A stretch of 64,000 nt of DNA. Origin: a bacterium (GTDB lineage Bacteria > Myxococcota_A > Bradymonadia > UBA7976 > UBA1532). Position 1 is the stretch's first letter, and every line of letters begins with the position of its first letter. Made by a program: the position numbers and the translations under genes. Below the pieces are notes generated by a model. The model made no database searches. It saw nothing but the letters and a program-made list of their open reading frames with translations, and was not told the origin of the DNA. The DNA lies in assembly GCA_030426085.1 (NCBI GenBank), contig JAUHYW010000021.1, positions 62,001 to 126,000 of the forward strand, given 5' to 3'. Below, piece after piece: positions 9,148 through 17,986 of this stretch.

Positions 9148-10905
9148 TCACAGGCCGTACCACAGCTTCAGCGCGGTCACCGCCACCACGCCGCAGGCGA
9201 GCTGCACCGGCACCCCCATCTTGAGGAAGTCGACGAAGCGGTAGCCGCCGGGGCCGTAGACCATCATGTTGGTCTGGTAGCCCAGGGGCGTGGCCAGCGA
9301 GAGCGAGGCCGAGATCGAGGTGGCCAGCACGAACGGGCGGGGGTCGAGGCCGGCGTCTCCGGCCACGGCGAGCGCGATGGGCAGCAGGAGGGCGGCGGCG
9401 GCGGTGTTGGTGATCAGCTCGGTGAGCAGCATGCCGGTGGCGTAGATCAGGGCCAGCAGCAGCACCGGGCCCAGGTCGCCGGCCAGCCCGGTGACGGCGT
9501 GGGCGATGGTGGCGGCGACGCCGGTGTGCTCGACCGCCCGGCCCAGCCCGAGAGCGGCGGCGACGACCACCAGCACCGAGATGTCGATGGCCCGGCGGGC
9601 CGAGCCGAACGTGAGGCAGCCGCCGATCACCGCGATCATCGCCCCGAGCACCGCGGCGCTGGCCAGCGGCATGATCCCGGCGGCGGCCAGCGCGATGACC
9701 CCGCCCATGCACAGCAGCGCCAGCCACGCCCGGCCGTGCCGGGGGCGGGTCGCGTGGGACACCTCGCTGACGAGGTAGAAGTCGGCCGAGTCGCGGAAGG
9801 TGCGGGCGAAGCCGGGGGTGGCCTGCAAGAGCAGCGTGTCGCCGTGGATCAGGCTGATGTCGCCCAGCTTCTGATCGAGCTGCCCCCCGTGGCGGTGCAC
9901 CGCGACGACGGCGGCGTTGTAGGCCCCGCGGAAGTTGGCTTCGCGGATGGAGACCCCGACCAGCGGCGATCCCCGGCTGATCACCGCCTCGTGCAGCACC
10001 CAATCGGTCTCGGAGTCGACCTCGGTCGGGGCCAGCCCCCGCCGCCGCTGCAGCTCGACGATGGTGTCGAGCACCCCGGCGAAGGTCAGCCGGTCGCCCG
10101 CTTCGAGCACCTGGGCCGGGCCCACCGGGGCGATGACGGTCGAGTCCCGCTCGAGGCGCACGAGGAAGAGCCCGGCGAGGTGACGCAGGCCGGCTTCCTC
10201 GACGGTCACCCCGGCCAGCGGCGACTCGGCGGTGATGCGCAGGTCGGTGGTGTACTCCCGGCGCAGCTCGGCGTCGTCCGGCGAGCCCTCGGCGTCCGGG
10301 CTGCGCAGGATGCGGCCGGCCAGCCACCACGTCAGCGGCAGGCCGATCAGGGCCACCGGGATCCCGATCGGAGCCAGTTCGAAGACCCCCAGGCCGGGCA
10401 TGCCCCGGGCGACGAGGGCGCCGTCGACGACGAGGTGGGTCGCGGTGCCGAACAGGGTGCAGGTGCCCCCGAGGACGGCGGCGTAGGACAGCGGCAGCAG
10501 CACCTCCCGGGGCGAGCGGCGGGCGTGGCGGGCCCAGGACGAGGCGATGGGCATCAGCATCGCGACGATGGGGGTGTTGTTGAGGAAGGCGCTCAGCGGG
10601 GTGGTCACCAGCGTCAGCCGGCGGCGGGCCCGGGCGGCGGTGCGCACCCCCGACAGCAGGCGCTCGGCGGGCCGGTCGAGGGCGCCGGTCTCGCGCACCG
10701 CCGCGGTCAGCACGTACAGCCCGCCGAGCGCGATGACCGCCGGGTTGGCGAAGCCGGCAAACGCCGCCGTCGGGTCGAGCACCCCGGTCGCGAGCAGCAC
10801 GGTCAGCCCGCCCATCAGCACCCCTTCGGACGGGTAGCGGTCGGTGACCAGCAGGCCGAAGACGGCGACGACGGTGGCGACGGTGATCCAGGCGTCGAGC
10901 GGCAA
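9148..10905 (-). CDS. SLC13/ArsB-type transporter with two RCK-C (TrkA-C) domains
   Basis: A 585-residue integral inner-membrane protein. Hydrophobic helices at about 1-210 and 410-585 flank two TrkA-C type cytosolic domains at about 225-300 and 310-395. The repeats FLNNTPIVAMLMP and LITNTAAAALLLP are the paired re-entrant signatures of the DASS/SLC13 and ArsB/NhaD superfamily. Members move dicarboxylates, sulfate or other anions with sodium; the substrate cannot be told. The start is a TTG (10905-10903) giving MPLDAWITVATVV, preceded by GGAGGAG with a short spacer; longer in-frame extensions run into the divergent TPR gene and are rejected. It shares a 102-base divergent promoter region with the TPR gene. 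Confidence 0.88.
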   Translation of the reverse strand: MPLDAWITVATVVAVFGLLVTDRYPSEGVLMGGLTVLLATGVLDPTAAFAGFANPAVIALGGLYVLTAAVRETGALDRPAERLLSGVRTAARARRRLTLVTTPLSAFLNNTPIVAMLMPIASSWARHARRSPREVLLPLSYAAVLGGTCTLFGTATHLVVDGALVARGMPGLGVFELAPIGIPVALIGLPLTWWLAGRILRSPDAEGSPDDAELRREYTTDLRITAESPLAGVTVEEAGLRHLAGLFLVRLERDSTVIAPVGPAQVLEAGDRLTFAGVLDTIVELQRRRGLAPTEVDSETDWVLHEAVISRGSPLVGVSIREANFRGAYNAAVVAVHRHGGQLDQKLGDISLIHGDTLLLQATPGFARTFRDSADFYLVSEVSHATRPRHGRAWLALLCMGGVIALAAAGIMPLASAAVLGAMIAVIGGCLTFGSARRAIDISVLVVVAAALGLGRAVEHTGVAATIAHAVTGLAGDLGPVLLLALIYATGMLLTELITNTAAAALLLPIALAVAGDAGLDPRPFVLATSISASLSLATPLGYQTNMMVYGPGGYRFVDFLKMGVPVQLACGVVAVTALKLWYGL

Positions 10906-11007
10906 GGGCTCCTCCGGTTCGGGGTCGGCGCCCCGATCGGACGCGGCGGCGGTGGCAATCGTCGCTTGCAGGGGCCATGATTGCGAGCACACCGGAGAGG
11001 AGGCGCG

Positions 11008-11721
11008 ATGAGCAGTTCGTCCGGCACGCCGCCCGAGTGGGCGGTCGAGCTCCACATGGCCCAGCAGGCGTTGCAGCGCGGGGCGTCCGACGAGGCGCTG
11101 CCCCGATTCGAGAAGGCCGTCAGCGGCGCCCGCAAAGCGCGGTCGATCGAGGGAGAGATGACCGCCTGCGCCGGGCTGGCGATGGCGCTGTTCGGCCTGG
11201 GGCGGCCCCAGCCGGCGGTGACCCCGGCGCGGCGGGCCGCCGAGCTGGCCGAGCAGATGGGGCAGAAGGCCGAGGCGACGCTCTTCCGGGCGCTGGTGCA
11301 GCGGCTGGAGCAGGACGGCGGCGAGCAGGCGAAGTCGCCGTGGTTCGCGGCGCTGACCGCGGGGCAGGCCAGGCTGGAGAAGGGCGACATCGAGGCGGCG
11401 CTGCCCGAGCTGCAGCAGGCGATCACGCTGGCGCAGGCGGCCGACGCCCGGGGGGCCGAGGCCACCGCGTGCAGCCTGGTGGCGCAGTCGTACCTGGCGC
11501 TCCAGCAGCCGCAGGACGCGCTGCCCCCGGTGCGCCGGGCCATCGCCCTGGCCCACGAGCTGGGGCAGGCGGACGCGATCGAGACGTTCGGCAAGCTCGA
11601 GCAGGCGGCGCTGACCGCCATCGAGCGGCTGGGCAAGCTGGACGGCATGCTCGACGAGGTGACCGAGGCCGCCGAGCAGGCCGCCGCCGACCTGGAAGAC
11701 GTCGGCGACGATACGGACTGA
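11008..11721 (+). CDS. Tetratricopeptide-repeat protein
   Basis: A 237-residue cytosolic protein made almost wholly of TPR-like helix pairs, with repeated units of the type A-LPRFEKAVSGAR, LPELQQAITLAQ and LPPVRRAIALAH, and an acidic C-terminal tail. TPR proteins scaffold other proteins; no partner is identifiable. The ATG follows GAGAGGAGG at good distance. It sits 151 bases before the haem operon on the same strand and could be co-transcribed with it, but the palindromes in the gap suggest separate control. Confidence 0.8.
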   Translation: MSSSSGTPPEWAVELHMAQQALQRGASDEALPRFEKAVSGARKARSIEGEMTACAGLAMALFGLGRPQPAVTPARRAAELAEQMGQKAEATLFRALVQRLEQDGGEQAKSPWFAALTAGQARLEKGDIEAALPELQQAITLAQAADARGAEATACSLVAQSYLALQQPQDALPPVRRAIALAHELGQADAIETFGKLEQAALTAIERLGKLDGMLDEVTEAAEQAAADLEDVGDDTD

Positions 11722-11768
11722 GGCGCGCGGCACCGGCGCACCGGCGCGTAACGGCGGGCGGATGCAGG

Positions 11769-11805
11769 GTCACCCTCGGGTGACGACAGCGGTGACCGGG
11801 TGACC
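11769..11805. promoter_or_regulatory. Cluster of GGTGAC half-sites before the cytochrome operon
   Basis: A dyad GTCACCC-TC-GGGTGAC (11769-11784) is followed by two direct copies, GGTGACC (11791-11797) and GGGTGACC (11798-11805), all in one orientation with the right arm. They lie 68-104 bases before the first cytochrome start. Such spacing fits an operator for a dimeric regulator; it could also be a weak terminator of the TPR gene. Confidence 0.4.
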
Positions 11806-11872
11806 GCCCGAGCCCGCCCCGCCGGGCCCGGCGGCGGTCCGCCTCCGCCCCTCCCGGCGGCATCGAAGTTGC

Positions 11873-13777
11873 GTGCGTCGCCGGCCGATGCCGCCCCCGT
11901 CAGCTCCACCCGAAGTCCCCTCATCACCCGGCGGCCGGCTGCTCGGGCTCCTGGCGCTGGCGCTGCTGTGCGCCTGCGGTGAGGCCGAGCCGCTCGACGG
12001 GCGGCCGTCGTCGATCCACCCCGCGGGCTTCGCCGACGATCACCGGGCGCCGCTGCGGGCGGCCGGGTGGGATCCCGGGCCGTGTTACGACTGCCACACG
12101 CCCGACGAGGGGCCGGGCGCCTGCCGCGCGTGCCACCCCGACGGGGCCGACGCGTGCGACGTATGCCACGCCGAGCCCGACCCGCCCCACCGGGCGCACC
12201 TCGACTTCGACTGCGTCACCTGCCACCCGGTGCCCGCCGCGCGGGCCACGCCGGGGCACATCGAGGATCGCCCGGAGGACGTGCGCTTCACCGGCCGCGC
12301 CCGGGGATCGGATGGGATCCCGACCTACGCCGAGGGACGCTGCGCCGACACCGCGTGCCACGCCGGGCCGGGCGCTGCCTCCCCCACCCCGGCGTGGGGC
12401 GGCCCGCTGAGCGGGGGGTGCGGCGCGTGCCATGGCATGCCGCCGGCCGATCACCCCCGCGATCGCTGCGATCGATGCCACGGCGCGGTGGTCGACGCCG
12501 ATGGGCGCATCGTCGAGCCGGCGTTGCACCTCGACGGGCGGGTCCAGGCGGTGGACTGGCGGGCCCTGCCCTGCGACGGCTGCCACGGGGACGGATCGGC
12601 CGCCCCGCCGCCGGCGCTCGACGGGCGGAGCGATATCGACGCGCGGGGCGTGGGGGCCCACCGGGCGCACCTCGCGCCGATGACGGGGGCGGCGGTGGCG
12701 TGCGAGACGTGCCACGTCGTGCCCGCCCGCAACGACGCCCCGGGCCACGTCGACGACGACACGCCGGGGGCCGAGGTGATCTTCTCGGGGCGGGCCGGCG
12801 AGGGCGCCCGCTATCGGGGCGGGCAATGCGCCGACACCGCCTGCCACGGGCCCGACCGCCCGAGCTGGACCGGCGACGCGCCCTGCGGGACGTGCCATGG
12901 CGTGCCGCCGGCGGGCCACCCCGCGGGCGACTGCGCCCGGTGCCACGTCGTCGCCGCGCCGGGCGGGGGCTTCGCCGCGCCGGCCGAGCACGTCGACGGG
13001 CGGCTGGACGTGCTCGATCTGGGGCTCGACGACTGCGATCGATGCCATGGGGCGGGCGGCCGGGTGGCCCTCGGTGGATCCCATGGGCCCCATGCCCGAT
13101 ATGACTGCGCCACATGCCACCGCGCGGTGCGGGTGATCGCGGCCCACCTGGACGGTGATCCGGCCGTCGACCGCCCGGGCTGGAGCGCCGGCACCTGCGC
13201 CGATGATAGCTGCCACGGCGACGGGCGGCCGGAATGGGGCGTGCCCGACTCGGTCTCCGGGTGCGACGCGTGCCACGGCCAGCCGCCGCCCGATCACAGC
13301 GTCGGCGACTGCCTCGACTGCCACCCGCCCGCCGACGACCCGCGCCACGTCGACGGGCGGGTCGACGTCACCCTGCCCGACGGCTGCGAGAGCTGCCACG
13401 GCCAGCCCGACTCGGGCGCCCACCGGGCCCACGCCGCGCCGGGCTCGACCGCCGGGGCCGACTGCGCCGACTGCCACCCGGTGCCCGAGACGGTCGACAC
13501 GCCGGGCCACCTGGGGCCGCCGCCGGCCGACGTCGTCCTGCGGGCCGGGGTCTACGCCGAGGGGCGCTGCGCCGATACGACGTGCCACGCCGGGCCCGGC
13601 GCCGCCCGGCCCGCGCCGCTGTGGATCGATGGGCGGGTGCGCTGCGGCGACTGCCACGCCATCCCCCCGCCGGGGCACCTGATCGGGCCGTGTGATCAGT
13701 GTCATTCGGCGGTGGCCGAGGGCTACGAGATCCACGACCCCGCGCGCCACGCCGACGGCCGGGTGGACTTCCGATGA
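11873..13777 (+). CDS. Multihaem c-type cytochrome lipoprotein with 18 CxxCH and 4 CX4CH motifs
   Basis: A 634-residue exported protein. A short hydrophobic signal ends LLALALLCAC, a likely lipobox. It carries 18 CxxCH motifs plus four CX4CH motifs (CADTACH twice, CADDSCH, CADTTCH). The CX4CH motifs open a repeating module that continues with CGxCHGxPPxxH and CxxCH, the pattern of the CxxxxCH/CxxCH cytochromes of metal-reducing deltaproteobacteria. It is the first of five overlapping genes and probably sits on the outer membrane as an electron relay. The start is uncertain: GTG 11873 gives an Arg-rich n-region, ATG 11888 is the alternative, and neither has a clear Shine-Dalgarno. Whether the CX4CH sites bind haem is not settled by sequence. 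Confidence 0.85.
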   Translation: MRRRPMPPPSAPPEVPSSPGGRLLGLLALALLCACGEAEPLDGRPSSIHPAGFADDHRAPLRAAGWDPGPCYDCHTPDEGPGACRACHPDGADACDVCHAEPDPPHRAHLDFDCVTCHPVPAARATPGHIEDRPEDVRFTGRARGSDGIPTYAEGRCADTACHAGPGAASPTPAWGGPLSGGCGACHGMPPADHPRDRCDRCHGAVVDADGRIVEPALHLDGRVQAVDWRALPCDGCHGDGSAAPPPALDGRSDIDARGVGAHRAHLAPMTGAAVACETCHVVPARNDAPGHVDDDTPGAEVIFSGRAGEGARYRGGQCADTACHGPDRPSWTGDAPCGTCHGVPPAGHPAGDCARCHVVAAPGGGFAAPAEHVDGRLDVLDLGLDDCDRCHGAGGRVALGGSHGPHARYDCATCHRAVRVIAAHLDGDPAVDRPGWSAGTCADDSCHGDGRPEWGVPDSVSGCDACHGQPPPDHSVGDCLDCHPPADDPRHVDGRVDVTLPDGCESCHGQPDSGAHRAHAAPGSTAGADCADCHPVPETVDTPGHLGPPPADVVLRAGVYAEGRCADTTCHAGPGAARPAPLWIDGRVRCGDCHAIPPPGHLIGPCDQCHSAVAEGYEIHDPARHADGRVDFR

Positions 13778-15009
13778 TCGCCCGCCTCACCCTCGTATTG
13801 GGGCTGCTCGCGGCCCCGGCCGGCGCCCGGCCGGTCGATCCCGATCCCCCGCCCCGGATCTCGGCCCGCAGCAGCATCGTCATGCGGCTCGACCCCCGCG
13901 CGCCCCAGGATCCGCGGGGCACGGTGGGCATCGGGCTCTTCCGGGTGCTGGCCCGGGACGGCTACGACGCCGAGGTGTCGGGCTGGATCGGGCACGCGCC
14001 ACACGCGCCGGGGCGGGACGACGCGGTGGTCTCGGGCGACGTGAGCACGCTGCGGGTCCGGGCGCCGCTGGGGCCGGCGTGGGTCGAGGCCGGCCGCCAC
14101 TGGACGCGGATCGGCGGGCAGCGGCTGACCGGGCTCGACGGGATCACCGCCGGGCTCGCGGTGGGTGACCGGCTCGACGTCGCGCTGCGGGCCGGCCTGG
14201 GGCTGCCGCTGGCAGGCGACGCGTTCGGCTCGGCGATCGAGGCCGGGGGCGAGGCCCGCATGCGCTTCGACGGCGGCTTCGCCACGCTCGGGGTGGTGAG
14301 CGCCCACGCCGACGACACGCCCGATCGCACCCGGTGGACGGCGTCCGGGGGCTACGCGGCGGGCGACCTCTTCAACGCCCGGGGCGCGGTGACCGCCGAC
14401 GTGATCGAGCGGGCCGTGGTCGACGCCCGGCTCGAGCTGGCGGCCCACCCGGTCGAGGCGCTGCGCCTGCGGGGCTACGGGCGCTACGCCCGGATCGAGG
14501 CGCTGCTGCCGCCCGGCGATCTGCTCGCCGCGTTCGCGCCCGATCCCCGGGGCGAGCTGGGCGCGCTGGCCGAGTGGTCGCCCGATGCCCGCTGGCGGCT
14601 GCGGCTGGACGGGGCCTGGGCCGGCGTGCGCGCGGCCGATTACGGCGCCCGCTGGCGGGCCGGCGTGGAGTGGCTGCCCCGGCCGGGCGTGTGGGCCACG
14701 GTCGAAGGGACCGCCCGCGTCGAGCGCCACGGGCGCAGCGGCATGCTGCGGGTGGCTGGGCGCTGGCCGGTGCGGGGCACGCTGTTCGCCACGGTCGAGG
14801 CGCTGGGCGACCTCGAGATCCCGAGCGGCGAGGCGGCCCGCCCCGGCGGCGTCGGCCGGCTGGGGCTGGGCTTCGAGCCATGGGACGGCTGGCTGATGTA
14901 CGGGGCGCTGGAGGGCGCCCGCACGCCCCGCTGGCCGGAGCGGCTGGGCGGGGTCGTGGTGGTCGAGTACGCGCTGGGGGCCCCGGTCCGCTGGGGAGGT
15001 GGGCCGTGA
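13774..15009 (+). CDS. Outer-membrane beta-barrel of the cytochrome conduit
   Basis: A 411-residue protein with a signal peptide (MIARLTLVLGLLAAPAGA) and then alternating polar/hydrophobic strands rich in Gly, Arg, aromatic and Ala residues (RLRLDGAWAGVRAADYGARW, VWATVEGTARV, LFATVEALGDLEI). It ends in a strand-like VVVVEYALGAPVRW. It has no cysteine-haem motif. The ATG overlaps the previous stop as ATGA, and the stop overlaps the next gene as GTGA. By context it plays the part of MtrB/OmbB-type porins, which sheathe a cytochrome across the outer membrane; the family assignment rests on composition and neighbours, not on a recognised motif. Confidence 0.7.
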   Translation: MIARLTLVLGLLAAPAGARPVDPDPPPRISARSSIVMRLDPRAPQDPRGTVGIGLFRVLARDGYDAEVSGWIGHAPHAPGRDDAVVSGDVSTLRVRAPLGPAWVEAGRHWTRIGGQRLTGLDGITAGLAVGDRLDVALRAGLGLPLAGDAFGSAIEAGGEARMRFDGGFATLGVVSAHADDTPDRTRWTASGGYAAGDLFNARGAVTADVIERAVVDARLELAAHPVEALRLRGYGRYARIEALLPPGDLLAAFAPDPRGELGALAEWSPDARWRLRLDGAWAGVRAADYGARWRAGVEWLPRPGVWATVEGTARVERHGRSGMLRVAGRWPVRGTLFATVEALGDLEIPSGEAARPGGVGRLGLGFEPWDGWLMYGALEGARTPRWPERLGGVVVVEYALGAPVRWGGGP

Positions 15010-16040
15010 CGCGGGGTGGGATCGCGCTCGGGCTCGTGGCCCTGGCGGTCGCCGGCTGCACGGGCGACGTGAAGGCCCCGGCCGAGGCCACGGTGAGCCA
15101 CGTGGCCCACGCCCGGGCCGGGGTGCATTGCAGCCGATGCCACGCGGGCATCACCGAGGCGTCGACGGCCGCCGGGACCCACCTACCGGGCGACGACGCC
15201 TGCGCCGCGTGCCACGCCGAGGCCCACCCGGGGCAGGCGGACCGGGTATGCACCGGGTGCCACATCGACCCCGATATCACCGCGACGCTCGACGCGATGG
15301 GGGCCGCGCTCGTCTTCGATCACCGGGGGCACCTCGATCGCATGAAGGCCGACTGCGTCGCCTGCCACCGGGGCACCGTCGACCCGGGGCACGGCACCAT
15401 CCCGGCGATGAGCGACTGCGCCGGCTGCCACGACGACTGGCTCCAGGGGCTCGACTGCAAGCGATGCCACGTATCGCTGGTGGCGTATCCCATCGAGCCC
15501 ATCAGCCACCAGGCGCACGCGGCGGACTTCGCCCGGCGCCACGGCCTGGAGGCCATGGCCGGCGGCGACCGCTGCGCGCAGTGTCACGGGCAGTCGTTCT
15601 GCGCCGAGTGTCATGACGGGCGGATCCCGCTGACCGCCGCCGATCGCTGGCCCGATCGGCCCGACCGGGGCTTCATCCACCGGCCGGGCTACCTCGAGCG
15701 CCACGCGTTCGAGGCCCGCCTCGAGGGGCCCACCTGCGTCGGCTGCCACGGCGTCGAGCAGTGCCGGGCGTGCCACGCCGACGCCGGCCGCGGGCCGGGG
15801 GGCCTGTCCCCTCACCCGCCGGGCTGGGCCTCGCCCGGGGCCGGGCCCAACCGCCACGCCGACGCCGCCCGCCGCGATCTGCTCGACTGCGCGAGCTGCC
15901 ACAGCGGGGCCGGCGCGGAGATCTGCGTGACCTGCCACGCGGTCGGTCGGCCCGGCGGATCGCCCCACGGCGGGCGACGGCCGGCGGGCGACCCCCGGCG
16001 GGATCGCCCGTGCACCCCCTGCCACGGAGGCCCCCGATGA
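15006..16040 (+). CDS. 13-haem c-type cytochrome lipoprotein
   Basis: A 344-residue protein starting at a GTG that overlaps the barrel stop (GTGA). The signal ends VALAVAGC, a good lipobox, so it is predicted to be lipid-anchored. Thirteen CxxCH motifs follow, from CSRCH near residue 40 to CTPCH five residues before the end, with extra His residues (SHVAH, FDHRGH, ISHQAH) suited as distal ligands. By its place directly after the barrel gene it is the best candidate for the cytochrome inserted in, or docked to, the barrel, as MtrA or OmaB are; it has more haems than the ten of MtrA. Overlaps the next gene by ATGA. Confidence 0.85.
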   Translation: MTRGGIALGLVALAVAGCTGDVKAPAEATVSHVAHARAGVHCSRCHAGITEASTAAGTHLPGDDACAACHAEAHPGQADRVCTGCHIDPDITATLDAMGAALVFDHRGHLDRMKADCVACHRGTVDPGHGTIPAMSDCAGCHDDWLQGLDCKRCHVSLVAYPIEPISHQAHAADFARRHGLEAMAGGDRCAQCHGQSFCAECHDGRIPLTAADRWPDRPDRGFIHRPGYLERHAFEARLEGPTCVGCHGVEQCRACHADAGRGPGGLSPHPPGWASPGAGPNRHADAARRDLLDCASCHSGAGAEICVTCHAVGRPGGSPHGGRRPAGDPRRDRPCTPCHGGPR

Positions 16041-17986
16041 GCCCCCGGGCCCACCGCATCGTACGCCGGCTGCTGCTCGCCGGGGGGATCGCCCTGGCCG
16101 TGGGCCTCGTGCCGGCCATCATGACCTGGGACTACATCCAGAACGACCCCGACTTCTGCACCTCGTGCCACATCATGGACGACGCCTACGAGCGGTGGGC
16201 GGACAGCCCGCACGCCCAGGTGAACTGCCACACCTGCCACCCGGGCGATCTGGCGAGCAACCTGCACCAGCTCTGGGTGCAACTCACCGACCGGCCGACC
16301 GAGGTGGAGAAGCACGCGGTGGTGCCGGCGGACATCTGCGGGCAATGCCACCTCGGCGAAGACAGCCGGTGGCCGGTCGTGGGGCAGACCGCGGGGCACG
16401 CGCTGCACTACGGCGAGCACGAGATCGAGTGCGTCGAGTGCCACGCGCCCGCGATCCACGAGTTCATCCCCACCGACCAGATGTGCCAGAAGTGCCACCC
16501 CAGCGAGGTCGTGGGGCTGAGCGCGATGCAGCGCTTGCACTGCGGGAGCTGCCACGCCTTCCTCGCCGCGCCCGAGCGGGGCATCGTGCCCGACGACGCC
16601 CGCTGCGCCGAGTGCCACGGGGCCGACGGCAGCGCGCCGCGGGCCTCGGCGTGGCACCCCGATCTGGACTGCGCCGGCTGCCACCCGGTGCATGATGATC
16701 CGGCCTCGGTCGCCGCCGATCCGGGCGTCGAGCACCGCCGGGGGCGGGCCCTGCCGTGCACCGGCTGCCACGCCGACGCCGCCGCGCTCGACATGCCGCC
16801 GGGCCACGGCTGCGCCGACTGCCACGAGCCCCACGGGGGCGGCTTCGAAGAGGCGGTCTGCCGCGACTGCCACCGGCCGGTCGCCGCGCAGCAGCCGCCC
16901 CGGGATCACCACGCCTGCGCCGACTGCCACCCGCCGCACGCCCCCGACGTGAGGCCCGCCGACCGCTGCGCCGACTGCCACCGGGGCGACGAGGTCCTGG
17001 CCGCGGGCACCCCGGTCGAGGCCCACCGGGCGTGCGAGAGCTGCCACCAGCCGCACGAGGCGGGCCCGCCGGATGGGCCGGCCTGCGCCCCGTGCCATAC
17101 GAAGCAGAGCCGGCAGGCGGCGGTGGCCGGCGTCGAGGCCCACCGGCAGTGCGCCGGCTGCCACGCGGTGCACGCCCCGGCGTCGGTGCGAGCCTGCGGG
17201 GGCTGCCACCCCGATCAGCGACAGGCCACCGCCGAGGCGCCCCGGGCGCACCGCAACTGCGCGACGTGCCATCCGCTGCACGGCAGCCCCCGGTCGGGCG
17301 TGGGCCCGTGCCGGGGGTGCCACGTCGAGCAGGCCCGCGCCGCCGATCGCCAGCCGCCGGAGCACGGCCGCTGCGCCGACTGCCACCCGCCCCACCGACC
17401 GACGCGGCCCACCGAGGCGGTCTGCGCCGAGTGCCACGCCGGCCAGCGCGCGGCCGTCGCCGCCGAGCCGCCGGCCCACCAGCGCTGCGGGACCTGCCAC
17501 GCGTGGCACGCCCCCGGCTTGCGGGCCGACGACGGCACCTGCGCCGGGTGCCATGCGGCGCAGGCGGCCGGGCGACCCGGGGCGCCCTTCGGCGAGATCC
17601 ATCAAGGCTGCGGCGGGTGCCACCCGGGGCATGGGACCCGGGCGGCTCATGACTGCGCCGGGTGCCATGTGCCCGCCGCCCGGGCCGTCTCGGGCGCGAT
17701 CCCGGCTCACAGCGACTGCGAGAGCTGCCATGGCTCGACCCATCAACCACAGGCGGGCGACCGGCGGGCGTGCGTCGACTGCCACGGTGATCCCACCGGC
17801 GTCGGCCTGCACCGCCTCGACGCCCACCGGGCGTGCGTCGACTGCCACGGCGGGCACCGCCCGCAGATCCCCGGGGCCGCCGCCTGCACCGGCTGCCACC
17901 CCCCCGAGAAGATCCAGCGACATCCGGCCGCCGCGCGGGGGGCGCAGAGCTGCCATGGATGTCACTCGTTCCGGAGGAACCGATGA
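16037..17986 (+). CDS. 30-haem NapC/NirT-like membrane-anchored cytochrome with tandem dihaem repeats
   Basis: A 649-residue protein with 30 CxxCH motifs. Residues 1-40 are an Arg-rich start and one membrane anchor ([17 protein letters not shown]) followed by [18 protein letters not shown] and NCHTCHPG, the NapC/NirT/CymA quinol-dehydrogenase pattern; its tetrahaem head covers roughly the first 140 residues. Six more haems link this to a long tail (about 256-635) of ten dihaem repeats of 36-40 residues, each AHRxCxxCHxxH then CxxCH. NapC-type heads take electrons from quinol in the inner membrane; the tail could carry them across the periplasm. Start and stop overlap both neighbours by ATGA. 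The family normally has 4 haems and about 200 residues, so this is a large extension. Confidence 0.85.
   Translation: MSPRAHRIVRRLLLAGGIALAVGLVPAIMTWDYIQNDPDFCTSCHIMDDAYERWADSPHAQVNCHTCHPGDLASNLHQLWVQLTDRPTEVEKHAVVPADICGQCHLGEDSRWPVVGQTAGHALHYGEHEIECVECHAPAIHEFIPTDQMCQKCHPSEVVGLSAMQRLHCGSCHAFLAAPERGIVPDDARCAECHGADGSAPRASAWHPDLDCAGCHPVHDDPASVAADPGVEHRRGRALPCTGCHADAAALDMPPGHGCADCHEPHGGGFEEAVCRDCHRPVAAQQPPRDHHACADCHPPHAPDVRPADRCADCHRGDEVLAAGTPVEAHRACESCHQPHEAGPPDGPACAPCHTKQSRQAAVAGVEAHRQCAGCHAVHAPASVRACGGCHPDQRQATAEAPRAHRNCATCHPLHGSPRSGVGPCRGCHVEQARAADRQPPEHGRCADCHPPHRPTRPTEAVCAECHAGQRAAVAAEPPAHQRCGTCHAWHAPGLRADDGTCAGCHAAQAAGRPGAPFGEIHQGCGGCHPGHGTRAAHDCAGCHVPAARAVSGAIPAHSDCESCHGSTHQPQAGDRRACVDCHGDPTGVGLHRLDAHRACVDCHGGHRPQIPGAAACTGCHPPEKIQRHPAAARGAQSCHGCHSFRRNR
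16802..17940 (+). repeat. Ten tandem dihaem repeats inside the 30-haem cytochrome
   Basis: Each unit encodes about 36-40 residues with two CxxCH motifs. The first is framed by His on both sides (for example [39 protein letters not shown]); the second lies about 10-15 residues later and is usually followed by a Gln/Ala/Arg-rich linker. The units are diverged at the DNA level, so the array is old rather than a recent slippage product. Confidence 0.8.

Noticed and set aside
9109-10980. Long plus-strand open frame (623 codons) opposite the transporter gene
   Set aside because: Translation is Gly/Gln/Arg/His-rich without domains. It mirrors the transporter on the other strand and is open only because of high GC.
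10960-10985. TGGCAA followed by CTTGCAG near 10970 as a sigma54 promoter of the TPR gene
   Set aside because: The distance between GG and GC is two bases too long.
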